46,366 nucleotides of DNA from an uncultured Clostridia bacterium (GCA_934167135.1 CAKPKI010000002.1:1-46366), one strand, 5' to 3'. Shown: positions 16,800-25,912, numbered from the stretch's first letter. Numbers and translations are program-made. Notes: generated from the letters alone by a model not told the origin.

Positions 16800-17711
16800 C
16801 TAATTATACTCTGAATTTTTCCTTTTATTTATATTTTTATTATAAGCAATTCTTAAAATTTGCTCATATTTACCTTTTATTATAGTTTTATAAAAATTTT
16901 TTCTTATATCAGTTATACATATAATATTATCAATAATATTATTTATTTTCTCTATGTTAATTTGCGGATAAATTCTAATTAATGCTTCTATACAATCATT
17001 ATTTTCTGATTTCGTAATAAAATCATAATATTTTATTTTGGAACCTTTGTATTTTATGGCTGATGAAGTATTTTTTATACAATCTCTTAATAATCCATTA
17101 TTTAATAATATTTCTTCCATTTTCTCATCTGTAAGTGTTGAAAATAAACATGAACCACAATCATATATTGGTGCTAATGTTAATTTTTCTGTTTTTATAT
17201 CTTTTAAAAATCCAAAATTTCCATTATGTCTATCAGTGTTTCCTATTAAACAGTCAACAATAAACATATCCCAGAAAAATCTTTTAAAAGTATTTTTATC
17301 AATATTATAAGTATTTAATTCTATTATATTCTCTATATCTGATAAATCTTTTCTTTCACCTTCTGAGTCTAAACTTGCATTTTCTAACTTTTCAAATTCT
17401 ATTAATTTTGTACTTTCTGTTGTAAAATCTTCACAAGCACATACATAAAAATCTCTTCCGTCTTGTGTATACTTTCCTAATTCTACTTTTTGCGTATTAA
17501 TTCCTAGTAACTCAAAAATTTTAGAACCAATATATTCTGAGTAAACATTATTTATATATGAAATCTTTAATTTAGTAGACCTATTAGAGTCTGGAAATTT
17601 TACTAAATATTTTTTTCCATCCATAATCATTGTTTTTTTCTTTTCACTTCCATTGTATTCTGGCGGAATTTCTTTTGCATTATTAAAATTTATTAAATTG
17701 ATGTTACTCAT
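16800..17711 (-). CDS. HipA/CtkA-like protein kinase
   Basis: This 303-residue protein has the fold signature of stand-alone HipA-type Ser/Thr kinases. Lys in KKYLVKFP (about 38) is the likely ATP-binding lysine. NTDRHNGNFGF (158-168) is the catalytic loop. APIYDCGSCLF (180-190) holds the metal-binding Asp. The N-terminal subdomain of E. coli HipA is missing, as in CtkA-type proteins. The ATG follows AAAGGAGG. A 73-residue gene lies 17 nt upstream and is co-transcribed, so a toxin-antitoxin or kinase-regulator pair is plausible. The partner has no clear DNA-binding HTH. Substrate unknown. Confidence 0.75.
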   Translation of the reverse strand: MSNINLINFNNAKEIPPEYNGSEKKKTMIMDGKKYLVKFPDSNRSTKLKISYINNVYSEYIGSKIFELLGINTQKVELGKYTQDGRDFYVCACEDFTTESTKLIEFEKLENASLDSEGERKDLSDIENIIELNTYNIDKNTFKRFFWDMFIVDCLIGNTDRHNGNFGFLKDIKTEKLTLAPIYDCGSCLFSTLTDEKMEEILLNNGLLRDCIKNTSSAIKYKGSKIKYYDFITKSENNDCIEALIRIYPQINIEKINNIIDNIICITDIRKNFYKTIIKGKYEQILRIAYNKNINKRKNSEYN

Positions 17712-17728
17712 ATTTAGCTTGCCTCCTT

Positions 17729-17950
17729 TTATATGTTTTCATCAAGCCATTTTCTTACTTCTTCAATTGTATCCGCTTCTACAATTAAATCATCATCTCT
17801 TTTTTCAGCACCTATTCTTTCCCATTCTCCTCTATTATATCTATGTATATTATAACCTTTATATATTTCTAACAATTCGTCATATCTTCTTCTCATTGGT
17901 CCTTTATATCTTAGGTCTTGTTCAATAAATTCTTTAGGATTGTAAAACAT
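17729..17950 (-). CDS. Small partner protein of the HipA-like kinase (73 aa)
   Basis: I do not recognise this protein. It is short, charged and helical, beginning MFYNPKEFIEQDLRYKGPMRRRYDE in two segments and ending in DDDLIVEADTIEEVRKWLDEN. No HTH of the HipB (Xre) type is visible. The start follows AAAGGAGACAAAA. The gene lies 24 nt downstream of the tRNA-Arg gene on the same strand and 17 nt upstream of the kinase. A dedicated regulator or substrate of the kinase is an inference from this pairing. Confidence 0.65.
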   Translation of the reverse strand: MFYNPKEFIEQDLRYKGPMRRRYDELLEIYKGYNIHRYNRGEWERIGAEKRDDDLIVEADTIEEVRKWLDENI

Positions 17951-17974
17951 TTTTGTCTCCTTTAAATACTAAAA

Positions 17975-18050
<76 letters not shown>

Positions 18051-18066
18051 AAAAAATTATATACCT

Positions 18067-18095
18067 ATTATAATACACTAACTAAAAAAAATCAA
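18067..18095 (-). promoter_or_regulatory. Promoter of the tRNA-Arg gene
   Basis: On the minus strand TTGATT (18090-18095), 17 bp and TATAAT (18067-18072) lie 17 nt upstream of the tRNA. The kinase pair downstream has no separate promoter that I can see and may be transcribed from here. Confidence 0.65.
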
Positions 18096-18257
18096 TACAA
18101 ATTATAATTTCTTAATTCTTGTAAATTACTGGTTTATGGTTTTGATAAAATTTCAAAAAGAAATCCTTGAAATATAAGCTTTTTATTACATTCCTCGGCT
18201 TATTACAAAATCAATATTTTAAGCTCCCTTAACCCATAACAGTAATCTTGACACCTA

Positions 18258-18266
18258 TGTTATAAT
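18258..18266 (+). promoter_or_regulatory. Extended -10 promoter of the TtcA-like gene
   Basis: TG-T-TATAAT (18258-18266) lies 31 nt upstream of the ATG. A TTGACA at 18248-18253 is only 7 bp away, too close to serve as its -35 box, so the extended -10 element is the likely determinant. Confidence 0.5.
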
Positions 18267-18297
18267 GATAAAAAACATAAAAGGAAGGATTTATAAT

Positions 18298-19008
18298 ATG
18301 CAACACATACTAAGTAAAATGAGAAAAGCAATAGAAGACTATAAAATGATAGAAGAAGGCGACAAAATTGCAGTTTGCCTATCTGGCGGAAAAGACTCAA
18401 TAACATTATTAAATGGGCTAAAAGCACTACAAAGATTTTACCCAAAACATTTTGATTTAATAGCAATATCAGTCAATCCAGGATTTGAATTTTTTGACAA
18501 TGAATTACTACAAAAAAACTGTGATGAAGTTGGAGTACCTTTATTTATAGAAAATACCTCAATAAAAGAAATAGTTTTTGATGTAAGAAAAGAAAAGAAT
18601 CCATGTTCTTTGTGTGCCAATTTACGTAGAGGAATAATAAACAGTGTAGCAGTACGAGAAGGATGTAATAAAATTGCACTTGGGCATAATATGGATGATG
18701 TTTTAGAAACATTTTTACTAAACTTATTATATACAGGAAGTATCTCAACATTTGCACCCAAAAGCTATATGGATAGAACAAAAATAACATTAATTAGGCC
18801 ATTGATTTTATTAAGTGAAAAAGACACTCGCAGTTTCGTAAAAAAGAATAATAAAACTGTAATGTCCAAAGTTTGTCCAATGGATGAACACACAAAAAGA
18901 GAAACAATGAAAGAACAAATTTTTCTATGGCAAAAAAACATTCCAACAATCAGAGCAAATTTATTTGGAGCAATTTCAAGAAATATAGATGGCTGGAAGA
19001 AAATATAG
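18298..19008 (+). CDS. TtcA/TtuA-like tRNA thiolation enzyme (PP-loop ATPase)
   Basis: The 236-residue protein belongs to the TtcA-type family of tRNA sulfur-transfer enzymes. The PP-loop is SGGKDS at about 29-34. The paired cysteines are in NPCSLCANLRRG (C103, C106). A further Cys lies in SKVCPMDEH; together these can hold an iron-sulfur cluster. KIALGHNMDDVLETFLLN is the second conserved block. I start at the ATG at 18298 because AAGGAAGG precedes it; an upstream in-frame ATG would overlap the -10 box. C32 thiolation (TtcA) is the likeliest role. It is a single plus-strand gene with its own terminator. Confidence 0.8.
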   Translation: MQHILSKMRKAIEDYKMIEEGDKIAVCLSGGKDSITLLNGLKALQRFYPKHFDLIAISVNPGFEFFDNELLQKNCDEVGVPLFIENTSIKEIVFDVRKEKNPCSLCANLRRGIINSVAVREGCNKIALGHNMDDVLETFLLNLLYTGSISTFAPKSYMDRTKITLIRPLILLSEKDTRSFVKKNNKTVMSKVCPMDEHTKRETMKEQIFLWQKNIPTIRANLFGAISRNIDGWKKI

Positions 19009-19009
19009 A

Positions 19010-19036
19010 GGATACCTATAGTAGTATCCCCTTTTT
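19010..19036 (+). terminator. Intrinsic terminator of the TtcA-like gene
   Basis: GGATAC (19010-19015) and GTATCC (19024-19029) pair around an 8-nt loop, followed by CC and five T. It ends the plus-strand gene just before the convergent phosphomutase stop. Confidence 0.65.
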
Positions 19037-19041
19037 ATATT

Positions 19042-20772
19042 TTAATTTTCTTTAACAACTTTAACCATTGCTTCTTTTAAATCTTCCAACTCTTCTGTTG
19101 CATTTTCTGCTGAAGTACCTTTAACTCCAAAATAAAGTTTGATTTTAGGCTCTGTTCCAGATGGACGAACACAACACCATGAATTATTTTCCAATTGATA
19201 ATATAATACATTTGATTTTGGAAGACCTGTTTTGCTCTCTTCTCCTGAAATCATATTTTTTACATAGTCATTTTCAACATCTTTAAAGCTCAAAACTTTA
19301 TATTTTCCAATTTGCTCTACATCTTTATTTCTCATATTTGTCATCATTTCTCTTATTTTTTCAGCACCCTCAGCACCTTCTAAAACTATTGACACTTGGT
19401 CTTCTTTGTAATATCCATATTTTTCATAAATATTATTCATCTGATCCCATAATGTAATTCCTTTAGCTCTATAATAAGCTGCGGCTTCGCATAATGACAT
19501 AACTGCTGAAATACCATCTTTATCTCTTGCATAATCTCCAATTAAACAACCATAGCTCTCTTCGAACCCAAATACATATGTTTTATCATGATTTTCTTCT
19601 GCTTTTTTCATTACTGCACCAATATTTTTAAATCCTGTTAAAACTTCTATACATTCTAATCCGTAGTTTGTAGCAATAGCCTTAGCTAAATCTGATGAAA
19701 CAATTGTTGTAATAAATATACCATCTTTAGGCAAAATATTCTTTTCTTGCATTTGAGATATTCTATATTCAGCAATTAATAAAGCTGACATATTTCCTGT
19801 GTATGGCATATATTTACCTGTTTTTGTGTCTTTAGCATAAATTCCTAATCTATCTGCATCAGGGTCAGTTGCTAAAACAACATCAGCATTAACTTTTTCT
19901 GCTAATTCTAAAGCTAATTTAAATGCTTTTTTATCTTCTGGGTTTGGATAGTCAACAGTTGGGAAATTGCCATCTGGTTTAGCTTGTTCTGGTACAACAT
20001 AAACCTTCTCAAAACCTAGTTCTTTTAATAATCTTTCTGCAATTGTATTTCCTGTTCCATGTAATGGTGTATAAACTATTTTTAATTCTTTTCCTTGTTC
20101 CCTAACGATTTCTGGATTTAATATTTTGTTTTTTAATGTCTCAATATATTTGTCATCCATTTCTTTACCAATAATATTAAATAACCCTTTTTCAATAGCT
20201 TCTTCTTTACTAATAGTTTTTATTTCTTTAAAATCTTCAATATTTCTTACTTTATTAATAATATCTTTATCTCTAGGTGCAACAATTTGAGAACCGTCAT
20301 CCCAATAAACCTTATATCCGTTATACTTTGGAGGATTATGACTTGCTGTAATCATTATACCTGCTGTACATTTTAATTGTCTTACTGCAAATGATAACTC
20401 TGGCACAGGTCTTAAACTTTCAAATAAGTAAGTTTTTATTCCATTTGCATTTAATATTAATGCTGTTTGTAAACTAAATTCATCTGACATTTTTCTAGAG
20501 TCATAACTAATTGCAACTCCCATATCTTGTGTTCCTTGTTCTAATATGTAATTTGCTAATCCTTGTGTAGCTTTTCCTACTGTGTATTTATTCATTCTAT
20601 TTGTTCCCATTCCAATTACTCCACGTAATCCAGCAGTTCCAAATTCTAATTCTTTGTAAAACCTATCCTTTATTTCTTCTTCGTCATCTTTAATGTTAAT
20701 TAACTCTTTTCTTGTTTCTTCGTCAAAACTTGGATCTTCACACCATTTTTGGTATTCTTCCTTATAATTCAT
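19042..20772 (-). CDS. pgcA: Phosphoglucomutase/phosphomannomutase (PgcA type)
   Basis: This enzyme of about 576 residues interconverts hexose 1- and 6-phosphates, feeding nucleotide-sugar synthesis. It matches the long PgcA form. Near the N-terminus is ELEFGTAGLRGVIG. The phosphoserine loop is GIMITASHNPPKYNGYKVYW. The metal site is LATDPDADRLGIY. The sugar-binding loop is FGFEESYGCLIGD. The C-terminal phosphate site is RPSGTEPKIKLYF. The ATG at 20772 sits 8 nt after AAGGA; ATGs at 20781 and 20778 are too close to that site. The next minus-strand gene upstream makes a UDP-sugar pyrophosphorylase, a natural user of its product. Confidence 0.93.
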   Translation of the reverse strand: MNYKEEYQKWCEDPSFDEETRKELINIKDDEEEIKDRFYKELEFGTAGLRGVIGMGTNRMNKYTVGKATQGLANYILEQGTQDMGVAISYDSRKMSDEFSLQTALILNANGIKTYLFESLRPVPELSFAVRQLKCTAGIMITASHNPPKYNGYKVYWDDGSQIVAPRDKDIINKVRNIEDFKEIKTISKEEAIEKGLFNIIGKEMDDKYIETLKNKILNPEIVREQGKELKIVYTPLHGTGNTIAERLLKELGFEKVYVVPEQAKPDGNFPTVDYPNPEDKKAFKLALELAEKVNADVVLATDPDADRLGIYAKDTKTGKYMPYTGNMSALLIAEYRISQMQEKNILPKDGIFITTIVSSDLAKAIATNYGLECIEVLTGFKNIGAVMKKAEENHDKTYVFGFEESYGCLIGDYARDKDGISAVMSLCEAAAYYRAKGITLWDQMNNIYEKYGYYKEDQVSIVLEGAEGAEKIREMMTNMRNKDVEQIGKYKVLSFKDVENDYVKNMISGEESKTGLPKSNVLYYQLENNSWCCVRPSGTEPKIKLYFGVKGTSAENATEELEDLKEAMVKVVKEN

Positions 20773-20802
20773 TTTCATCATCCTTTCATTTATTCTCGCA
20801 TA

Positions 20803-20935
20803 TTTTGAGATTTTTGCTACAAAGAGAAAATCTCAAAAGGCTAGAGATTTTAGAATAAAGCGACACAGTCGCCCTGTTTTCTCTCCCTCTTTGATTTTTC
20901 TACTAAAAGTAGAAAATCTCAAAGTGCTAGAAATT
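20803..20935. repeat. Two tandem stem-loop units with a shared 25-nt repeat
   Basis: The segment holds two copies of a 25-nt sequence beginning AGAAAATCTCAAA (20825-20849 and 20911-20935), 22 of 25 identical. Each copy is preceded by its own inverted partner: TTTTGAGATTTT at 20803-20814 pairs perfectly with 20827-20838, and 20890-20904 pairs almost fully with 20908-20923. A small GCGAC-ACA-GTCGC hairpin lies between (20860-20872). It sits between pgcA and the UDP-sugar pyrophosphorylase terminator. Function is unknown. Confidence 0.65.
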
Positions 20936-20940
20936 GTATA

Positions 20941-20974
20941 AAAAAACCGCTGATGAATATTCACACCAGCAGTT
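20941..20974 (-). terminator. Intrinsic terminator after the UDP-sugar pyrophosphorylase gene
   Basis: On the minus strand ACTGCTGGTG and CATCAGCGGT pair over 10 positions, counting G-U pairs, around an 8-nt loop. A run of U follows. It lies 15 nt after the stop codon. Confidence 0.75.
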
Positions 20975-20988
20975 TAACATTATATACT

Positions 20989-22230
20989 TTATAATTGATA
21001 GAATTTTCTATATAGCTCTCTTGCAGTCTCTGGACTATCTACTCCAGCTGCATTTTTTACAGGTGCAAATTCTTCTTCTCTCTTAACTCTTAAAATAGCC
21101 ATATCATCTAATTCTCCAAAAGCATCAAATAAGAATGCCTCAAATTTATATGCATTTGGACCATCTGGTACAACTTTATTTCCATTTTTATCTATATATG
21201 TTGCTTTTTTAAAGGCAGAATGATATGGTAAAGGTTTTGTTCCCATTCTTTCTACAGCATCTATATTAAATAAGTTGCATAAGATATGAGATTCTCCATA
21301 TATTAATTCTCCTCTTTCATCTTTTGCTTCTGCCATTTCTTTTGGTATTTCTGTATATTCTACAACTGATGGTCTTCCATTTTTCTTGCAAAATACTCCA
21401 ACCTTTTCTTGAGGATTAGATTTTACAACAGATTTTCCCGCAGCAGTAACATTTTTTTGTATTGCTATTCCCATTAATACTGGGTCTACCATTTTTACTA
21501 AACAGTTGTCAACTCCTCCAATAAAAATCCATTCAACTCCTAATTCTCTCATTTTTTTAGTCATTCCATTTTTTACAAGTGCCTCATATATTCCTCCATG
21601 TCCATCTGCTGCTTCCTTTATTAATCCATTTTCGCCGATTAATATTTTTCCTTCTGTATCTACCATTGGTAGTTCTCCCTGTTTAAAGAAGAATATGTTT
21701 TTGTCTTTTTCATATCCAAAGAATTTATGCTTTGCAAAGAAGTTTATTGTATCTTCATTATTTTCTTCACTTGTCATTATAAACCAAGGAATTATTACAT
21801 CATATTTTTTTCCTTGCTCTTTTAAAGAATCACTTAGTAATTCAAAAAGTGATTTATGTGAGTCTAATCCGATATCAAATGTTCCTTTTGGTCCACTATG
21901 ACCTAGTCTTGTACCTTGACCTCCAGCCATTGTTACTGCCGCAAGTTTTCCTTGCCTTATTGCTTTTTCACCAGTTGTTTGAAATCCTTTATAATATCCA
22001 TTTAATTTGTCTTTATCTAAATATTCTATTGGTGAAATTTTACTTTCTTGAACATCAACATCTTTTTTTGTGTTATTATATAAACTATTTATCAACTCAA
22101 AATCTATTTGCTCAATTTGATCTAATAGTTGTTTTTGTTTAATTCCATCTAACTTTTCGTATTCATCTAATAAATGTTCTTGAGAATACTTTTTTAGGGT
22201 TTTTTTAATAGTTTCTATATTTCCATCCAT
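20989..22230 (-). CDS. UDPGP-family UDP-sugar pyrophosphorylase (UAP1-like)
   Basis: The 413-residue protein belongs to the UDPGP family usual in eukaryotes and scattered in Firmicutes, which makes UDP-GlcNAc, UDP-GalNAc or UDP-glucose from UTP and the sugar 1-phosphate. The nucleotide-binding motif is MAGGQGTRLGHSGPKGTFDI (from about 102). Other family blocks are IPWFIMTSEENNEDT, EAADGHGGIYEAL, GVDNCLVKMVDP and VEYTEIP. The ATG follows AAGAAAGGAAG. Its neighbour pgcA supplies a sugar 1-phosphate. The exact sugar cannot be set from sequence. Confidence 0.88.
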   Translation of the reverse strand: MDGNIETIKKTLKKYSQEHLLDEYEKLDGIKQKQLLDQIEQIDFELINSLYNNTKKDVDVQESKISPIEYLDKDKLNGYYKGFQTTGEKAIRQGKLAAVTMAGGQGTRLGHSGPKGTFDIGLDSHKSLFELLSDSLKEQGKKYDVIIPWFIMTSEENNEDTINFFAKHKFFGYEKDKNIFFFKQGELPMVDTEGKILIGENGLIKEAADGHGGIYEALVKNGMTKKMRELGVEWIFIGGVDNCLVKMVDPVLMGIAIQKNVTAAGKSVVKSNPQEKVGVFCKKNGRPSVVEYTEIPKEMAEAKDERGELIYGESHILCNLFNIDAVERMGTKPLPYHSAFKKATYIDKNGNKVVPDGPNAYKFEAFLFDAFGELDDMAILRVKREEEFAPVKNAAGVDSPETARELYRKFYQL

Positions 22231-22325
22231 TTGTATACTTCCTTTCTTGCTTCATATATCATATATATATACTATTTTTTCTTTTTTTTCAATACCTATA
22301 CGAAAAGTTTTCTTTTTTTATAAAA

Positions 22326-22769
22326 TTATAATTTCATCTTTTCAAATCCAGTTGTATTTAAATTACAATCATAATTATTTACTACATTACTAATATCATT
22401 TTTCATTTCCTCAATATTATAGCAATCAACAATAGTAACATTATCTATATCTTTTTGTAATATTTTTCCATTTACATTATCTATATAATTTTTATTTCCT
22501 ATTATAATAACATTAGATTTATCTTTAATTTCTTTATCTGAATCAACATTCCATCCTAAATTTAATATTTTTTCTTTATTTTCTTTTTTTAAGTTCATTT
22601 TTGATAACAATACTTCTAAAGAGTCTTCTAAATTATACTCTGTGTTAATTATCACATTTTCCTTTTCTTCTATTTTTTTGTTTATAAACGGTACTAATAT
22701 CATTTCTAAATGATATTCACTCACATAAAAACTACACATTTTTTCTATATTCTTATTTTGAACAATCAT
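22326..22769 (-). CDS. Hypothetical protein (147 aa)
   Basis: I do not recognise this protein. It is soluble and acidic, with alternating Lys/Glu helices and beta strands such as NVIIIGNKNYIDNVNG and NVTIVDCYNIEEM. The C-terminal half resembles a small Rossmann-type sheet. It lies alone on the minus strand, divergent from spoIIR. Base composition is like its neighbours, with no sign of transfer. Confidence 0.6.
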   Translation of the reverse strand: MIVQNKNIEKMCSFYVSEYHLEMILVPFINKKIEEKENVIINTEYNLEDSLEVLLSKMNLKKENKEKILNLGWNVDSDKEIKDKSNVIIIGNKNYIDNVNGKILQKDIDNVTIVDCYNIEEMKNDISNVVNNYDCNLNTTGFEKMKL

Positions 22770-22921
22770 ATTATCATCCTTTCCGATTATCTATATGGTA
22801 AATTTTACCATTCGTTTTTTTTATTGTCAAGCTTTTTTCCTATAAATGTATAATTTATTTTTTTTGGTTAATAATTATTTTAAAGATATATTTTAACAAA
22901 ATTGTTTTTTGGAGGTTTAAC

Positions 22922-23593
22922 ATGAAAAATATTTTAAAATTTATTAAAAGTTCCAAAGTTAAGAGTTTCAGTTTAATTGCCCTATTGCTTTTCTTATATA
23001 CATTTATTTGTGCTCAAAATTATGTTTATGCTGTATCAAATAATTTATCACAAGCAGTTTTTAGATTACATGTTTTAGCAAATAGCAACTCTGATGAAGA
23101 TCAACAATTAAAATTAAAAGTACGAGATGCATTACTTGATTACATGAATAGTATATCTACAAGCTGTTCTACTAAAGCAGAAGCAATATCTTTAGCAACA
23201 GAACACAAATCTGATTTTACTCAAATTGCAGAAAAAGTTATTATAGAAAATGGTTATGATTATCCTGTAAAAATAAACATTGGCAACTTCTATTTTCCAA
23301 CTAAAAATTATGGTGATATTACTTTGCCTGCTGGTCTATATGATGCATTACGTGTCGAAATTGGAGAAGCAAAAGGAAAAAATTGGTGGTGTGTAATGTT
23401 CCCATCCCTTTGTTTTATTGATGTATCATCTGGAGTTGTAGATAATAATGCTAAAGAAAATCTTGAAGAAAATCTTGATAAAGAATCATACAATTTAATT
23501 TCTGACGAAAATAACTCTGAAATAAAATTCAAATTTAAACTTGTAGAATTTTTCGCAGAAAAGGGATTATTCACTGCAAATACATCAAAGTAA
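22922..23593 (+). CDS. spoIIR: Stage II sporulation protein R
   Basis: SpoIIR is made in the forespore and secreted to trigger SpoIIGA cleavage of pro-sigma-E. The 223-residue protein has an N-terminal signal or anchor (about 15-37, FSLIALLLFLYTFICAQNYV). The family block FRLHVLANSNSDEDQQLKLK follows at about 47-66, then VRDALLDYM. Later blocks are FPTKNYGDITLPAGLYDALR and KNWWCVMFPSLCFID. The length is normal. The ATG follows TTTGGAGGTTTAAC. It precedes murA by 89 nt. Confidence 0.93.
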   Translation: MKNILKFIKSSKVKSFSLIALLLFLYTFICAQNYVYAVSNNLSQAVFRLHVLANSNSDEDQQLKLKVRDALLDYMNSISTSCSTKAEAISLATEHKSDFTQIAEKVIIENGYDYPVKINIGNFYFPTKNYGDITLPAGLYDALRVEIGEAKGKNWWCVMFPSLCFIDVSSGVVDNNAKENLEENLDKESYNLISDENNSEIKFKFKLVEFFAEKGLFTANTSK

Positions 23594-23682
23594 TTTCTAT
23601 TGAGTTTTTCTCCAAAAAGTGTTGTAATATTATGCTTTTTATGATATATTTTTTAAGAAGAAAAATTTAAGGAGGAATACTT

Positions 23683-24942
23683 TTGGAAAAATTAGTAATA
23701 ACTGGAGGAACACCTTTAAAAGGAGAAGTAACAATAAGTGGTGCTAAAAATGCTGCTGTAGCAATTTTACCAGCAACGCTTTTAATAGATGGAATATGTA
23801 CTATAGAAAACATCCCTAATATAAGTGATGTAAAAAAATCATGCGAAATATTAGAAGGTTTGGGAGCCAAAATAACATGGAACACACCAAACGAGATTAC
23901 AATAGACACAAGAAACATTACCGAAACAAATGCTTCAGAAGAATTAACAAGTAAATTTAGAGCATCTTATTATATATTAGGTAGTATGCTTGGACGTACT
24001 GGAAAAATATCTGTTGGAATGCCTGGTGGATGTAAATTAGGTGCACGACCAATAGATCAACATATAAAAGGATTTGAAGCATTAGGTGCAAAAGTTGAAG
24101 TTGGACAAGGTAAAATCTTAGCAACAGCTGATAAACTTGTAGGAACTTCTATATATATGGATGTAGTATCTGTTGGAGCAACAATAAATGTAATGCTTGC
24201 CTCTGTATTGGCAGAAGGAACAACTATAATAGACAATGCAGCAAAGGAACCTCACATTGTAGATGTTGCAAACTTTCTAAACACAATGGGAGCAGACATT
24301 CGTGGTGCTGGAACAGATGTAATAAAAATTAATGGTGTAAAAAAACTTAGTGGAAATGAAACATATTCTGTAGTACCAGATCAAATAGAAGCTGGTACAT
24401 TTATGCTTGCGGCCGTAGCATCTAAAGGTGATATTTTAATAAAAAATTGTATTACAAAACACTTAGAAGCAATTACTGCAAAAATTTTAGAAATTGGCGG
24501 ACATGTAGATGATTTTGGTGACAAAATAAGAGTATGGTGTGATGAAAGACCTTCAAAAGCTATAATAAAAACTCAACCATATCCTGGATTTCCTACAGAT
24601 TTACAACCTCAAATGGGTGTTGTACTTTCAATTGCAAATGGTACAAGCAGAATTATTGAAAATATTTGGGAATCTAGATTTCAATATACTGATGAATTAA
24701 ACAAAATGGGTGCAAACATCACCGCCGAAGGAAAAACAGCATTTTTTGAGGGTGTAGAAAAATTATATGGTTCTCCTGTTTACTCATCTGATTTACGTGC
24801 TGGTGCAGCATTAATCATTGCTGGTGTAATTGCAGAAGGAAAAACAGAAATATATAATCTAGAACACATAGATAGAGGATATGAAAACATAGAAGAGAAA
24901 TTCAGAAATCTAGGTGCACTAATAGATAGAGTTAAAGAATAA
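23683..24942 (+). CDS. murA: UDP-N-acetylglucosamine 1-carboxyvinyltransferase
   Basis: MurA transfers enolpyruvate from PEP to UDP-GlcNAc, the first committed step of peptidoglycan synthesis. The 419-residue protein has SGAKNAAVAILPATLL (19-34) and the active-site loop GMPGGCKLGARPIDQH with Cys117, the target of fosfomycin. Later blocks are PDQIEAGTFMLAAVA and YPGFPTDLQPQM. The start is TTG at 23683, set by AAGGAGGAATACT; there is no ATG nearby. The WalJ-like gene begins 21 nt after its stop. Confidence 0.96.
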   Translation: MEKLVITGGTPLKGEVTISGAKNAAVAILPATLLIDGICTIENIPNISDVKKSCEILEGLGAKITWNTPNEITIDTRNITETNASEELTSKFRASYYILGSMLGRTGKISVGMPGGCKLGARPIDQHIKGFEALGAKVEVGQGKILATADKLVGTSIYMDVVSVGATINVMLASVLAEGTTIIDNAAKEPHIVDVANFLNTMGADIRGAGTDVIKINGVKKLSGNETYSVVPDQIEAGTFMLAAVASKGDILIKNCITKHLEAITAKILEIGGHVDDFGDKIRVWCDERPSKAIIKTQPYPGFPTDLQPQMGVVLSIANGTSRIIENIWESRFQYTDELNKMGANITAEGKTAFFEGVEKLYGSPVYSSDLRAGAALIIAGVIAEGKTEIYNLEHIDRGYENIEEKFRNLGALIDRVKE

Positions 24943-24963
24943 TATTAGAAAGAAGAAATACAT

Positions 24964-25752
24964 ATGCTAAATTTTTGTAGTTTATATAGTGGTAGTAGTG
25001 GAAATAGTTTGTTTGTAGAAACTGAAAATACTAAAATATTAATTGATGCTGGAATGAGTTGTAAAAAAATTGAAGAGGGATTACATTCTATTGAAGTAGA
25101 TCCCTCTTCAATTAATGCAATTTTAGTAACCCATGAGCATTCTGACCATGTAAAAGGAATTGGAACTTTATCCAAAAAGTTTGACATTCCTGTTTTCTCT
25201 ACTAAAGAAACTTTTGATGCCATGCCTACTCAAACAGAAAAATTATCTGATAAAAATATAAAATTTTTTAATCCTTTTGAAAAATTCTGTATTAATGATT
25301 TAGAAATACTACCATTCAGTATTCCTCATGATGCAGTAAACCCTTGCGGATTTAACATTTCTAAGGATAAAAGCCATCAGATTAGTATTGCAACAGATAT
25401 TGGTCACATGACAAAATCTATTGTTGATACTCTTGAAGGTAGTGAATTTATTTTACTAGAATCAAACTATGACACAGAAGTTTTAAGATGTTGTGCATAT
25501 CCTTATAAGCTAAAAACCAGAATTGCTGGAGATAAAGGTCATTTATCTAATACTATGGCTGGAAAAACAATTTCCTATTTATTAAAAAATGGTAAGCTTA
25601 ATACTGCTATGCTTGGGCATCTAAGTAAAGAAAGTAATTTCCCTGAATTAGCATATCAAACAGTTATAGATGAGATAATATCAAATAATAACAATAATGT
25701 AAATTTATCTGTTGCTAGTAGGGACTGTCCTAGTAAATTAATTAATTTATAA
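24964..25752 (+). CDS. Metallo-beta-lactamase-fold hydrolase (WalJ/YycJ-like)
   Basis: The 262-residue protein has the metal site VTHEHSDHVKGIG (about 56-68), an N-terminal block CSLYSGSSGNSLFVETENTK, and later SIATDIGHMT, LLESNYD and GHLSN. This pattern is typical of YycJ/WalJ, a 5'-to-3' exonuclease-like protein linked to replication-dependent repair and cell-wall control. In bacilli the gene follows walRK; here it follows murA. The start is set by AGAAAGAAGAAA. Confidence 0.85.
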   Translation: MLNFCSLYSGSSGNSLFVETENTKILIDAGMSCKKIEEGLHSIEVDPSSINAILVTHEHSDHVKGIGTLSKKFDIPVFSTKETFDAMPTQTEKLSDKNIKFFNPFEKFCINDLEILPFSIPHDAVNPCGFNISKDKSHQISIATDIGHMTKSIVDTLEGSEFILLESNYDTEVLRCCAYPYKLKTRIAGDKGHLSNTMAGKTISYLLKNGKLNTAMLGHLSKESNFPELAYQTVIDEIISNNNNNVNLSVASRDCPSKLINL

Positions 25753-25757
25753 TGGTT

Positions 25758-25912
25758 TTGTAAAGGGAATAATAAATAATAGAACTAAAATTAGGATTAG
25801 GTTTAGGGGGCCTATCTATTGTTTAGTTTTTATAATAGAGTTAATATAATATATTCTCTTTTAATTTATTTTTATGTGTTTTGGGGGAAATATTTAATTA
25901 TTCCCTTTACAA
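25758..25912. repeat. 155-bp element bounded by 15-bp perfect inverted repeats
   Basis: TTGTAAAGGGAATAA (25758-25772) and its exact complement (25898-25912) bound the element, which starts five bases after the walJ-like stop. Pairing extends inward a few more bases with a bulge. Inside are smaller pairs: AACTAAA with TTTAGTT, TAGG with CCTA around a G-rich loop, and AGAG with CTCT. It could be a structured RNA or a MITE-like insertion. No open frame lies within it. The rest of the 316-nt gap to spmB (25913-26068) shows nothing I can name. Confidence 0.55.

Noticed and set aside
18248..18266. TTGACA and TATAAT as a classic promoter pair before the TtcA-like gene
   Set aside because: Only 7 bp separate them, so they cannot act as a -35/-10 pair; the extended -10 element is kept instead.
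20803..20935. CRISPR array
   Set aside because: Only two imperfect repeats with self-complementary flanks and no regular spacers.
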